Numbered from the stretch's first letter, positions 8,938 through 17,380 are shown. The stretch: DNA of 64,000 nt from Pseudobdellovibrionaceae bacterium (GCA_020635075.1 JACKAM010000001.1:1302001-1366000), one strand, 5' to 3'. Notes: generated by a model not told the origin, from the letters alone. Program-made: numbers and translations.

Positions 8938-9698
8938 TGGGGTTCGCGTTTATCCAAAAATGCCTGGATGCCTTCTTTGGCATCTTCCGTACTCATAAGG
9001 TCTTTAAGATAGAGCTTCTCCAATGCGCCAATGTACCTATTGTAGTGATCTGTCACCACAAAGCGACTGGCTTGATGGGCAATGCGCAAGGACTGGGGGC
9101 TCTTTTTGGCAAACTCCGTCTCAAAGAATTTGGCCACCATTTCGTCCATGCCCCCGTCCCCGGCCACCTGATTCACCAAGCCGTACTGATCAAGAGTTGT
9201 GGATGTCCACTGTTCACCGCCAAGAATGATCCGATTGGCAATGGCCTCAGGGACCTTCAAGGGAAGCAGCACACAGGCCACGGGTGGAAATACCGCCAAT
9301 TGGATCTCGGGCACGGCAAACTTGGCCTTTTCTTCTGCGAATACAAACGTACAGGCCATGGCCACTTCAAAACCGCCGCCAAGACAAAGACCTTTGACTT
9401 TTGCCAGCGTAGGCACTGGCGACTGGAGAATTTGACCGCAGAGTTTGTGAAACCCGGGAAGCATATCATTGACCAATTCAGGCTTATGTTCTTCCACACT
9501 AGCGCCAAAGCTAAAGTGCTTGCCTTCGCCCTCGATGGTGATCAGCTTACACTTGGGATCTGCCTGGAATTCAGTCAAAGCTTGACTGAGTTCCTTCATC
9601 ATTTCTGCCGTGATGATGTTCGCCGGCGGTGAGGCCAGGACGATTTCTCCCACCTGGCCAGCCTGTTTCTTTTCAACTCTAATCAGATTGTAAGCCAC
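8919..9698 (-). CDS. dch: Cyclohexa-1,5-diene-1-carbonyl-CoA hydratase
   Basis: A crotonase-fold hydratase of 259 residues that adds water to the dienoyl-CoA made by benzoyl-CoA reductase, giving 6-hydroxycyclohex-1-ene-1-carbonyl-CoA. Seen: the segment KHFSFGASVEEH (60-71), characteristic of Dch/BamR, the oxyanion-hole loop LGGGFEVA (106-113), and VPEIQLAVFPP (129-139), where ordinary enoyl-CoA hydratases have the second catalytic Glu region followed by PGxGG. Length matches Thauera Dch. It lies 14 bases after oah and overlaps the tetR start. A general enoyl-CoA hydratase is the alternative, made unlikely by the motif and the operon. Confidence 0.92.
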   Translation of the reverse strand: MAYNLIRVEKKQAGQVGEIVLASPPANIITAEMMKELSQALTEFQADPKCKLITIEGEGKHFSFGASVEEHKPELVNDMLPGFHKLCGQILQSPVPTLAKVKGLCLGGGFEVAMACTFVFAEEKAKFAVPEIQLAVFPPVACVLLPLKVPEAIANRIILGGEQWTSTTLDQYGLVNQVAGDGGMDEMVAKFFETEFAKKSPQSLRIAHQASRFVVTDHYNRYIGALEKLYLKDLMSTEDAKEGIQAFLDKREPQWKDAH

Positions 9699-9712
9699 AA
9701 TTCAGCCCCCTC

Positions 9713-10792
9713 TTATTTTGTCGGCATGATGGAACGATAAAGATCGTCGTTCCATGGGTGAGCGTCGGCCAGCTTACGGCGCAGTTCCAGAAAGTCCACT
9801 TCCCGGTTGTCCTTTGGCCCCTCGTTAAAGGCTCTGAATCCGGCCCGGGCTTCAGTCATCATGTTGAGAGCCAGCCATGAACGGTTGGTCTCTGAATTCT
9901 GTTGCCAGTGAGCCATCTTTTTCTTGCGCACAGATTCAATGGTCTTATGGAGACAATCGGGCATGGTCATGGCCAAACGGTAGGCCATGTTATTCACTTC
10001 CTGATCCAGCAATGTCAGATCAGTGGTGCACTCAGCCGCCAACTGCTTGGCCTTTTCCCTTTCGGTTCCAGTCTTAAAGGCACCGTAACTGGGGTTTCCC
10101 CAATCATCATAGGGAGTCAGATCGACAAATGGATTGGAGATAAACTCGCCATTCTTATTCTTCATCACAGGCACAATCTTATTGAGAAGACCGATGCTGA
10201 CAGCGCGGTGAGCGGACCAGTGGTCACACAGAGTGCAAGACTCCATCCCCAGCGTGAAGCCCACGTAGAGATCAAGAAAGTCAGTCGAACCACCGTCTGG
10301 TGCCGAACCATGCTTGGGACCCGCCTGGCCGAAGCGAGCGGTGTCAGCCGCAATACTATAATCGCAGGCCATACCGATTTCCTGACCACCACCGATACGC
10401 ATGCCGTTCACCCGGTTAATGACCGGCTTGTCGGTCATCATAATGGTCGTCACCATGTCGTTAAATAGCCTCATGTACTGCTTGTACTCCTGGGGATTTC
10501 CCGCATAGTACTCTGCGTATTCCTTGGTGTTACCACCTGTACAGAAAGCTTTGTCACCGACAGCTGAGAACACCACGGCAACACAACTGCGGTCACAGGA
10601 TGCCTGGCGAAAAGCCATAATCACTTCTTTCACGGCTTCGGTGGTGTAGCTGTTGTACTGGCTGGGGTTATTCAGCAGGATCCAGTAGTTAAACAAACCC
10701 TTGATCTCTTGCCCTTTAGGGTCAAGGAGAGGGCGTTTTTCAACCAGGATCTCACTGTATTTGTGGTCGCTAACTAAATTGTGATTTTTCAT
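9713..10792 (-). CDS. oah: 6-oxocyclohex-1-ene-1-carbonyl-CoA hydrolase (ring cleaving)
   Basis: The ring-opening enzyme of the anaerobic benzoyl-CoA pathway (Oah in Thauera, BamA in Geobacter). It hydrolyses 6-oxocyclohexenecarbonyl-CoA to 3-hydroxypimeloyl-CoA. It is a crotonase-superfamily protein of 359 residues. The signature used to recognise BamA genes is plain: VGDKAFCTGGNTKEYAEYY (78-96), then NPQEYKQYMRLFNDMV (99-114), MRIGGGQEIGMACDY (131-145) and FGQAGPKHGSAPDGGSTDF (154-172). A GAGG ribosome site lies 8 bases before the ATG. The gene is 30 bases after had and 14 before dch. This is the strongest single marker that the operon degrades aromatics anaerobically. Confidence 0.96.
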   Translation of the reverse strand: MKNHNLVSDHKYSEILVEKRPLLDPKGQEIKGLFNYWILLNNPSQYNSYTTEAVKEVIMAFRQASCDRSCVAVVFSAVGDKAFCTGGNTKEYAEYYAGNPQEYKQYMRLFNDMVTTIMMTDKPVINRVNGMRIGGGQEIGMACDYSIAADTARFGQAGPKHGSAPDGGSTDFLDLYVGFTLGMESCTLCDHWSAHRAVSIGLLNKIVPVMKNKNGEFISNPFVDLTPYDDWGNPSYGAFKTGTEREKAKQLAAECTTDLTLLDQEVNNMAYRLAMTMPDCLHKTIESVRKKKMAHWQQNSETNRSWLALNMMTEARAGFRAFNEGPKDNREVDFLELRRKLADAHPWNDDLYRSIMPTK

Positions 10793-10822
10793 ACTTAAAA
10801 CCTCGTACTTAAAAGATTAAGA

Positions 10823-11884
10823 TCAGGGAACAAAAATGGCCCGCTTTTCCAGCTTGTGCTCCAAGGCCAGACCAATCACTTTATTGATGTCGTCTAAGGG
10901 GTACTCTTGGATGTTTTCCAAAAGTTTAATCTTCTTGCTCAGCACATCCTCCACCACATTGGTGTAGTACTGAGGACGACAGCCCCAGTTGCCAAACATC
11001 TCGGCATCAAAAGCCATTAGGTTACTCAGGCGAACCGGAGCCTTTTCCATGGTGAATCCCACGATTGCCAATGTACCGCCAAAGCTCAACAAGGAGAATG
11101 CGGTCTGCTGTCCAGCACCAGTGCCGCTGGTTTCAAAAACCTTCCAGAAGTAGCGAGGGAGTTTGTTGGCTTTAACTGTTTCACGGATTTCGTTCTTAAG
11201 GTCCTTTTCAGACTTCCCTTTGGCTGAGAAAATATAATCAGCCCCCTGCTCTTGGGCAGCTGCCAGTTTTTTGTCATCCACATCAACGGCAATTACCGTG
11301 GCTCCAGCGATTTTGGCGTGCTGAACCATGTAGATGCCAATCCCACCCACGCCAATGACGACAGCAAGGTCACCCTTTTTGAGCTTACTGCGCTTAAGAC
11401 TTTGATAAGGAGTTGTGATGGCGTCAGCGATCACTGACAATTGCGGGAGTTTGAAATCACCCAGATTCTCCGGAGTCTCACACAAAACTCGAAAAGGCAC
11501 CTTCAAATGAGTGGCGAATCCACCGTGAAAGTCATTTCCGGGCATCAGTTGCTTTTGGCAGATATTGTCCCTTTCGTTTTTGCACAACTCACATTCACCA
11601 CAGGGTAACACCGCAGGGACAATCACCGACTTGCCCATCCAGCCTTGACCCATAGATCCAGTAGCCACGACTGTTCCAGAGATCTCATGCCCGAGGATCA
11701 GCGGCATCTCATGCTTGGGCGTCACTTGACCGGTGTAAAAGGTGATGTCCGTATGACAAAGACCACAGCCGGCAACTTTGACCACCACTTCATCATCAGC
11801 AACTTGGTCGATCACGAAGTCCCGCTTTTCCAGTGGCTTGTTAAACTCGCTCAGGAAATAACCTGAAGCCTTGATTGGTTCCAT
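10823..11884 (-). CDS. had: 6-hydroxycyclohex-1-ene-1-carbonyl-CoA dehydrogenase
   Basis: A zinc-dependent medium-chain alcohol dehydrogenase of 353 residues. Seen: the catalytic zinc region CGLCHTD (40-46) and GHE (65-67), the structural zinc Cys quartet C95, C98, C101 and C109, and the NAD-binding motif GVGGIG near residue 178. In the benzoyl-CoA pathway Had oxidises the 6-hydroxy intermediate to the 6-oxo compound, and here it stands directly before oah and dch. It is the first gene of the eleven-gene operon, with GGAG close upstream of the ATG and a 16-bp palindrome about 70 bases upstream. Family membership is clear; the substrate is assigned from operon context. Confidence 0.92.
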   Translation of the reverse strand: MEPIKASGYFLSEFNKPLEKRDFVIDQVADDEVVVKVAGCGLCHTDITFYTGQVTPKHEMPLILGHEISGTVVATGSMGQGWMGKSVIVPAVLPCGECELCKNERDNICQKQLMPGNDFHGGFATHLKVPFRVLCETPENLGDFKLPQLSVIADAITTPYQSLKRSKLKKGDLAVVIGVGGIGIYMVQHAKIAGATVIAVDVDDKKLAAAQEQGADYIFSAKGKSEKDLKNEIRETVKANKLPRYFWKVFETSGTGAGQQTAFSLLSFGGTLAIVGFTMEKAPVRLSNLMAFDAEMFGNWGCRPQYYTNVVEDVLSKKIKLLENIQEYPLDDINKVIGLALEHKLEKRAIFVP

Positions 11885-11951
11885 CTCCGCTCCTTTTTTG
11901 GCAGGCGAAATTCCTTTATCAATATCTATTCAATCCGGAAGCTTAATAGCA

Positions 11952-11967
11952 GCGAACGTTCGTTCGC
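11952..11967. promoter_or_regulatory. Candidate operator: 16-bp near-perfect palindrome upstream of had
   Basis: The sequence gcgaacgttcgttcgc pairs with itself at 7 of 8 positions; only the central T/T step breaks symmetry. It lies 68 bases upstream of the had start in the divergent region between the benzoyl-CoA operon and the mobA-like gene. On the minus strand it falls between a possible -35 (TTTGCG) and a possible -10 (TATTAA) about 16 bases apart, a usual repressor position. Size and AACG/CGTT half-sites fit a TetR-family operator, and a TetR gene lies in the operon. Function is inferred. Confidence 0.55.
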
Positions 11968-12108
11968 AAATACTTTGTTTGAAAATGCTGTGGTAGGCCA
12001 CAGCTCCTTAAGGAAGTGTTAAATTTGCCTAATATTTTCACATAAATAGGCTTGATCAAGCCCTATATGGGTAGGTTATGATGATCGAGTATTTTTTCCG
12101 GAGGTAAG

Positions 12109-12783
12109 GTGAAAAACAGCTTATCCTGCCTACTCCTGGGGGGTGGCAAATCCTCGCGCATGGGGCGGTCCAAAGGATTGGTGAGTTACGGCGGCAAGCC
12201 CTGGCTGGAGGCACAACTGGAGCTTTTGAGCCACTGCCCAATCGACAGGCTTGTTCTGGTATTAGGCCCCAACTTCCGGGAATACGAAAGGCAAATTCCC
12301 TGGCTTGCCAAGGCGCATGAGGGCGAGCTGAGTCACAGCGGGTTAAGAGTGAAGGTGGTCCATAATCTTGAAGTGGAAAAGGGCCCCTTCTCCTCTCTGC
12401 AAATGGGGCTCACACATTGGGCCGCCAGCGAACCTATGGGCCCCTGTTTTGTCTTGCCGATCGACACTCCCTGTCCACAGCCTGATGTGTGGCAAAAGTT
12501 AAACCAGTACATGAACAAATTCCAGGCTCAGGTGGCCCTTCCCACCTTTGAGTCAAAGGGTGGACACCCGGTTCTTCTCCAACACGACTTCATTCAGCGC
12601 CTACTTCAGGTTCCTCTACAGGACAACCCTGAGGCTCGTTTGGATCGGCAAATGTATCTTCTCGCCGACCAGCTTCGGGTGCGCGTGCCAGTCGATGACC
12701 CTCAAGTGGTGATGAACCTCAACACTCCTGACCAGTGGCAGGCCTACTGCTCGCGGACAAGCCATTGCCCCAAGGAAGAATAA
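12109..12783 (+). CDS. MobA-like nucleotidyltransferase (NTP_transf_3 family)
   Basis: A 224-residue protein with the N-terminal signature of the MobA/MocA nucleotidyltransferases: LLLGGGKSSRMGRSKG (residues 8-23). An acidic metal site is seen in VLPIDTPCP, and a C-terminal MNLNTPDQW segment matches the NTP family. MobA attaches GMP to molybdopterin; MocA-type relatives attach CMP. The start is GTG with GGAGG four bases from the spacer end. The gene is the first of a plus-strand cluster with a BcrB-like protein and its activase, and diverges from the benzoyl-CoA operon. No other molybdenum-cofactor gene is in view, so whether it serves a molybdoenzyme or modifies some other cofactor is open. 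Confidence 0.7.
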   Translation: MKNSLSCLLLGGGKSSRMGRSKGLVSYGGKPWLEAQLELLSHCPIDRLVLVLGPNFREYERQIPWLAKAHEGELSHSGLRVKVVHNLEVEKGPFSSLQMGLTHWAASEPMGPCFVLPIDTPCPQPDVWQKLNQYMNKFQAQVALPTFESKGGHPVLLQHDFIQRLLQVPLQDNPEARLDRQMYLLADQLRVRVPVDDPQVVMNLNTPDQWQAYCSRTSHCPKEE

Positions 12784-12824
12784 TTGATACCTAATAGGGA
12801 TGAGATTTCATTTAAGGATATGGT

Positions 12825-14048
12825 ATGGCGCGAATTGAAGCAAACAAGGTGCTTAAAGAAAACCTGAAGGATTACTTCCAGAGCTTTTTCCCAAGTGAGG
12901 GACCAAAACCAAAAGTCGCATGGTGCACGAGTGTTGGCCCTGCGGAACTCCTTATCTCCCTTGGCTTCCAAGTGTACTACCCGGAAAATCATGGCGCTCT
13001 CCTCGGAGCCACTCGGGCAGCTGAGAAATACATCCCCAGAGCCAATGCCTCAGGTTATTCACCCGAGATCTGCTCTTACCTGACATCTGATATCGGCGCA
13101 CACCAAATGAATGAAACTCCACTAAAGGAAGCCTACGGCATCCCTTCGGTGCCTCCACCCGATGTTTTGATTTACAACACCAACCAATGCCGTGAGGTTC
13201 AGGATTGGTTCGCCTACTATGCCCGAGAGTTCAAGGTTCCCTCTTTAGGTGTGTTTTCCCCCTGGAAGGTTGACGAACTCAACAGCGAGCAGGTGGGTTA
13301 CGTGGCCAGGCAGATTGAAGCCATGATCCCTGAACTGGAAAAAATCAGTGGACAAAAGTTTGATTTGGACAAGCTCAAAGAGGTGGTCGCTCTCTCACGG
13401 AAGACCAGTGATCTGTGGCTACAGTTTTTGAACTCGGCCCGTAACCGCCCCTCACCCATCACCTTTTTCGACGGCTGCATCCAAATGGCCCCGGCCGTGG
13501 TTTTGCGTGGCACCCAGGTGGCAGTGGACTACTATGAACTCCTCAACAAGGAGATCGCTGAACACGTTTCCCGTGGTGAAGCCGCTGTTCCTGGCGAGGA
13601 AGTCCGCCTCTACTGGGAAGGAATGCCGGTGTGGGGGAAACTACGCTTTTTCTCAGATCTCCTCAGCGGATTTAAAGCCAATGCCGTGGCCTCCACCTAT
13701 TGTGACTCATGGATCTTTACCGACTTTGACCCTGCCGATCCCTTTAACAGTATGGCTAAAGCCTACACCAAGATTTTTATTAATCGGTCTGAAAACAAAA
13801 AGGAAGAAGTCCTCTCGGCCATGGCTCAGGAGTATCAAGTCGATGGCATCATCTACCACGACGCTAAAACCTGTCCTTACAACTCGAACAGCCGATTTGG
13901 ACTCCCCCAGCGAATTTCGGACAAATACGGCATCCCCCATTTGATTTTTGACGGGGACGTAAACGATTTGCGCTGTTTTTCAGAAGAGCAAACCATCACT
14001 TCGGTGGAATCATTTGTCGATCAAATCAAAGAGGCGAAGAGAGGATAA
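12825..14048 (+). CDS. BcrB/HgdB-family iron-sulfur protein (2-hydroxyacyl-CoA dehydratase D superfamily), unknown substrate
   Basis: A 407-residue member of the superfamily that includes benzoyl-CoA reductase B/C subunits, 2-hydroxyacyl-CoA dehydratase subunits and double-cubane cluster proteins. Three Cys occupy the family ligand positions: C83 (PEICSYLTSDIG), C122 (NTNQCRE) and C350 (AKTCPYNSN), matching C94, C129 and C371 of the BcrB in this window. Unlike dehydratases and benzoyl-CoA reductase, which need two different such subunits, only one copy is present here. It is followed after 5 bases by an ATP-dependent activase. One catalytic subunit plus one activase is the arrangement of the homodimeric double-cubane cluster proteins. 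Substrate and reaction are unknown; a single-subunit dehydratase is the alternative. Confidence 0.85.
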   Translation: MARIEANKVLKENLKDYFQSFFPSEGPKPKVAWCTSVGPAELLISLGFQVYYPENHGALLGATRAAEKYIPRANASGYSPEICSYLTSDIGAHQMNETPLKEAYGIPSVPPPDVLIYNTNQCREVQDWFAYYAREFKVPSLGVFSPWKVDELNSEQVGYVARQIEAMIPELEKISGQKFDLDKLKEVVALSRKTSDLWLQFLNSARNRPSPITFFDGCIQMAPAVVLRGTQVAVDYYELLNKEIAEHVSRGEAAVPGEEVRLYWEGMPVWGKLRFFSDLLSGFKANAVASTYCDSWIFTDFDPADPFNSMAKAYTKIFINRSENKKEEVLSAMAQEYQVDGIIYHDAKTCPYNSNSRFGLPQRISDKYGIPHLIFDGDVNDLRCFSEEQTITSVESFVDQIKEAKRG

Positions 14049-14053
14049 AACCC

Positions 14054-14842
14054 GTGGAAACAACACACTTTGCCGGTTTGGATCTCGGCTCTTCCTTTAC
14101 CAAAGGGATTCTCCTCGATGAGGACAAACAGGTCCTTGCCCGGTCGGTGGAAAGAACAGGGATTAACTTCTCCGAAGTAGGAAAAGAAATTCTAGGTCAG
14201 ATGGCCCGCACGGCGGGATTAACGCCCGAGCAAATCTCAGTTGTCACCACCGGAATCGGTCGCAACAATGTGGAGGGCATTCGCTTCTCCAAACCAGAAA
14301 TCAATTGTTTTGGCAAAGGCAGCTATTTTCTCTTTGGCGGCCCCTGCACGGTTGTGGATATTGGCGGCCAGGACAATAAGATTATTAAGCTCGACAAAGA
14401 GGGCAAACAGGTCTTTTTTCGCATGAACCGCAAATGTGCGGCGGGGACGGGCAGTTTTTTGGAAGAAATCGCCCTCAAACTCAATATGAAAACCCAGGAC
14501 ATGAATGAGATGGCCCAAAAGGCCTCTGAACCTGTGGCTGTGGGCAGCTTCTGCACCGTCTTTGCCGGCACCGAGATCATCCACCACCTGAGGGCCGGCG
14601 AAAATACGGATGGCCTGATGCGCGGAGTGTATGAATCCGTGACCAAGCGAATTTTGGAAATGGCGACTTTAGATGACCAGGTTATTCTGACGGGCGGGGC
14701 GATTGCCAATAACCCCGTATTAGTGGACCTATTTCGCGAGAAGATTCCGAACACCATACAGGTCCCTGATTCCCCCCAGTTTGTCGGCGCTCTGGGGGCG
14801 GCCCTTTATGCCATTGAGGATTACGAGGAGAATGAAGGGTGA
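14054..14842 (+). CDS. ATP-dependent activase/reductase of the BcrAD/HgdC (CoA-substrate enzyme activase) family
   Basis: A 262-residue ASKHA ATPase, the size of HgdC/FldI activators rather than the longer BcrA. Seen: the phosphate loop LDLGSSFTKGI (9-19), DIGGQDNKI (102-110), the first cluster Cys in RKCAAGTGSF (C128), the second in GSFCTVFAGTE (C167) and the C-terminal LTGGAIANN. The family forms a homodimer with one [4Fe-4S] cluster between subunits and injects electrons into the partner protein after ATP hydrolysis. It starts with GTG 5 bases after the BcrB-like gene and overlaps the next gene by four bases (GTGA). The partner is clearly the upstream gene. Confidence 0.9.
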   Translation: METTHFAGLDLGSSFTKGILLDEDKQVLARSVERTGINFSEVGKEILGQMARTAGLTPEQISVVTTGIGRNNVEGIRFSKPEINCFGKGSYFLFGGPCTVVDIGGQDNKIIKLDKEGKQVFFRMNRKCAAGTGSFLEEIALKLNMKTQDMNEMAQKASEPVAVGSFCTVFAGTEIIHHLRAGENTDGLMRGVYESVTKRILEMATLDDQVILTGGAIANNPVLVDLFREKIPNTIQVPDSPQFVGALGAALYAIEDYEENEG

Positions 14843-15285
14843 AGATCTACGAACGAAACTTGAATTCCTCTGTGCGCAAAGTAGATGAAGATCATATTAT
14901 GGTTGAGACTTCATTGTTGGATCTCAACCACAGCATGAGGGTAGAGATTCTCGTCAACACCAAGACCAATGTGATCGAAAATGCCGTTTCGGAAACCACC
15001 AAGGTACCGCTGAAGGCCTGCGATGTCCCTCAGGGGCATATTAATAACATTATTGGCCTTAAGATTGAGCGCGGAATCAACCGCAAGCTGATTCAAATTC
15101 TCGGTGGCTGCGATGGCTGCACCCACCTCTATGAATTGGCACTGACTTCTGTGCGCCTGACCTTTAATGTTCTGATGGGTCTCCGTTATGATTGGGAGCA
15201 GTGGGTGTCCCGGTCCCTTTCAGATGATGAATTCACCAAGCAGGCCACTCCCCACCTCAAAGGAAGTTGCTATCCCTTCAAGTAA
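14839..15285 (+). CDS. DUF2889 family protein
   Basis: A 148-residue protein resembling the DUF2889 family. The recognisable segment is ILGGCDGCTHLYEL (about residues 89-102), preceded by a long stretch of alternating strand-like sequence. The function of the family is unknown. Its GTG start overlaps the stop of the activase gene (GTGA), so translation is coupled to the BcrB-like/activase pair. That makes a role in the same system plausible, such as assembly, substrate handling or a regulatory partner. The two Cys of GCDGC could bind a metal. There is no signal peptide, so it is probably cytoplasmic. Confidence 0.75.
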   Translation: MKIYERNLNSSVRKVDEDHIMVETSLLDLNHSMRVEILVNTKTNVIENAVSETTKVPLKACDVPQGHINNIIGLKIERGINRKLIQILGGCDGCTHLYELALTSVRLTFNVLMGLRYDWEQWVSRSLSDDEFTKQATPHLKGSCYPFK

Positions 15286-15811
15286 GAAGTCAGCCAACTC
15301 CAATCTTCTTCTTGTGGTCCTACCCTTGGTAATCCTGGGTCTTTATTTCGGCAAAAAATACTTTTTCCCCGCTGAAGAGGATCAGATTCATCGCCGAATG
15401 GATGAATTGGCTGAGCTAATTAGCAAAGACAAAGATGAATTTATCATTGATGCCACCAAAAAAGTTCATCAGGCTTTGGAGTTTTTTTTACCCCCTTTTC
15501 AGCTACGTCTGGAAGGAGACCATGAGAAGGCATATCGGGATTTCGATGTGGAAGACAAGCAGAGAATCCGCGAGGCCCTTGTTCCCTTCAAGTTTAAATA
15601 CCCTAAACTCAAAGTGAGATTTCAAAATGTTAGGATTACCGTCGAGAAAACCAAAACCGCCGCCTCATCCACGGCGACGATTCGCCTGGATTATGATTCG
15701 GAATCAGAGGGGCCCGTTTACGACCTCTACCCTAACCAACTGGGATGGATTAAATCAAAAGGAGTCTGGCATATCAATGATGTCTCCATAGACATGAGGG
15801 CCCCAGACTAA
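15188..15811 (+). CDS. Single-pass membrane protein, unrecognised
   Basis: An unrecognised protein of up to 207 residues. A short basic segment (SKKSANSN) precedes one hydrophobic helix (LLLVVLPLVILGLYFG), followed by a soluble domain of about 145 residues rich in charged residues and beta-strand-like segments, probably facing the periplasm. The start is uncertain. The ATG at 15188 and those at 15224 and 15227 all lie inside the upstream DUF2889 gene, none with a good ribosome site; a GTG at 15314 would remove half of the helix. The overlap suggests coupling to the upstream cluster, but a functional link is not shown. It is convergent with the glycosyltransferase gene that ends 20 bases away. 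Confidence 0.6.
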   Translation: MIGSSGCPGPFQMMNSPSRPLPTSKEVAIPSSKKSANSNLLLVVLPLVILGLYFGKKYFFPAEEDQIHRRMDELAELISKDKDEFIIDATKKVHQALEFFLPPFQLRLEGDHEKAYRDFDVEDKQRIREALVPFKFKYPKLKVRFQNVRITVEKTKTAASSTATIRLDYDSESEGPVYDLYPNQLGWIKSKGVWHINDVSIDMRAPD

Positions 15812-15831
15812 TCGCAACCGAGGGACTTTGA

Positions 15832-17380
15832 TCAGTTCTGATGGCTTTGCTCCTGGAACCCATCAGCAGGGGACTCCCGCTCTAATCTTAGCAGGTGATA
15901 GAGTCCAAACAACTGACGGCCTTCAACTCTATACTTCATCCGATGAAGGCGCTGAGAGATCTCTTGGTCATTCAAGTGAGAAAAAATACCCTGGTCCGTG
16001 TAGATCAGCCAGGATAGTTCTATGCCGGATACACGACTCTCAAATTCTTGCCATCTTTGATTCGGCTCCATGCCAAGAAGGTTTTTGTAGTCTTTCATAT
16101 TGTGGAGGATTTGCTTCCGACGAATTTGGGGGATCATCACATTAACGTGGCAGTGGAGCCAATCAGGCGAGTCCACATAAACGATTTCTCCATTTTTATA
16201 TCGGGGCCCCAAATGGGACACCAGCTCTGGCAGTCCTGCCAGGGTTATAGATTGGTGGTCCCGCAGAGTTTCCCATCCTTTTGCCAAGCCCGTAAGGAGT
16301 AGCAGGCCCGCCAATGCTGCTTTCATCTTGTGACCTAGAGGCATCTTGCCGGCAAGCCAAAACCCCATCGGCCACAAAAACAGGAGGCTGGTATAAAAGT
16401 ATCTCGGAGCTGGCGGCAAAGTCCCAGAGAAAATGCTGTAAAATTTAACACCAAACAGGAGGCCAATTGGTATGGTCATCCGCCACTTGTATCTTCTCCA
16501 AATTGCCAAGCCAATCGCGATCACCAAAGGGAAGAGATACCAACTATAACTGTCGACCAATGAAAGGTTCCAAGTGTCTTGAAAGGCCTGAGCGACTGTG
16601 TTCCCCCAAGGGGCAACCTGGACCTCGGAATCCCTAATAAATGCGTTTAGGGTCTTGGAAAAGAGTGGGATCCCCCTGGTTCTTCCAGGCGCTTATCATC
16701 ATGGAATACAGGGGATAAATGGCAATTAATCCCCACAGTAGGGCTAACCTGAGCCAGGAATCTCGTTTCTCAGTGTGGGGAATGTGGGGCGACGGGACCA
16801 ACAGGGCGAAGGAAAACACCAGCGACCACAACCACCCCTCGAAGCGAATCATATTGGATGCCGTAAATAGAATGGCAGAAACATAGAGCCAAAATAAAGG
16901 GCGGGATGAGGGACTCACTCGGGTCAATGATAACACCCCACCAAGCAAAAACAGGACGAAGGGAATCTCCGAAAGAGCCATCGATGACAGGTAAATACTC
17001 TGAGGCCAAAGAGCAAAAGAAAGTGCCGCCACGATCGCCGTCCTTGAGGAAAGGAACTGACGATTCCACACATAGCTCAACAGACAAAGACCGGCTCCCA
17101 AAATAGCGGTCAACAAACGCCCACCAAGCTCCAATGGTACCCCCAAATAGCTTGGAATGGCTAAAATAGTGAAGTGCAAGGGTAGCCAATGGACACTGGT
17201 GAAAAAATCTAGCTCCCCTACGACAAAGGCCTTTGTGGCCGACAGACGGCAAACACTGTCTCCATCCACATGAGAATAGCTCTCGGTCAAAAAGACCCAC
17301 AGAACACGAAAAACCAAACTGACAAGAAAGACCAGGGCGAGCCACCTCAAGATCTGTCTTCTATTTGTGTTCTGATCCAT
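15832..17380 (-). pseudogene. GT-C (ArnT/PMT-like, GT39 type) membrane glycosyltransferase, split by a one-base frameshift
   Basis: Two adjacent minus-strand frames together form one multi-span membrane protein. The first part (17380-16634, 248 residues) has about eight hydrophobic segments and an early acidic loop HVDGDS, as in GT-C glycosyltransferases that use lipid-linked sugars. The second part (up to 15832) continues with membrane helices, an APRYFYTSL segment typical of this fold, and a soluble tail. The frames join if one base is removed from the run of five C at 16672-16676: the protein then reads through as KNQG-IPLFSKTLNAF with no stop, about 515 residues in all. This is either a recent frameshift or a homopolymer error in the assembly. 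Donor and acceptor sugars are unknown. Confidence 0.75.

Noticed and set aside
1..11884. Class II (Bam, tungsten) benzoyl-CoA reductase
   Set aside because: No BamB-type aldehyde oxidoreductase or BamC-I genes are present; only ATP-dependent subunits were found.
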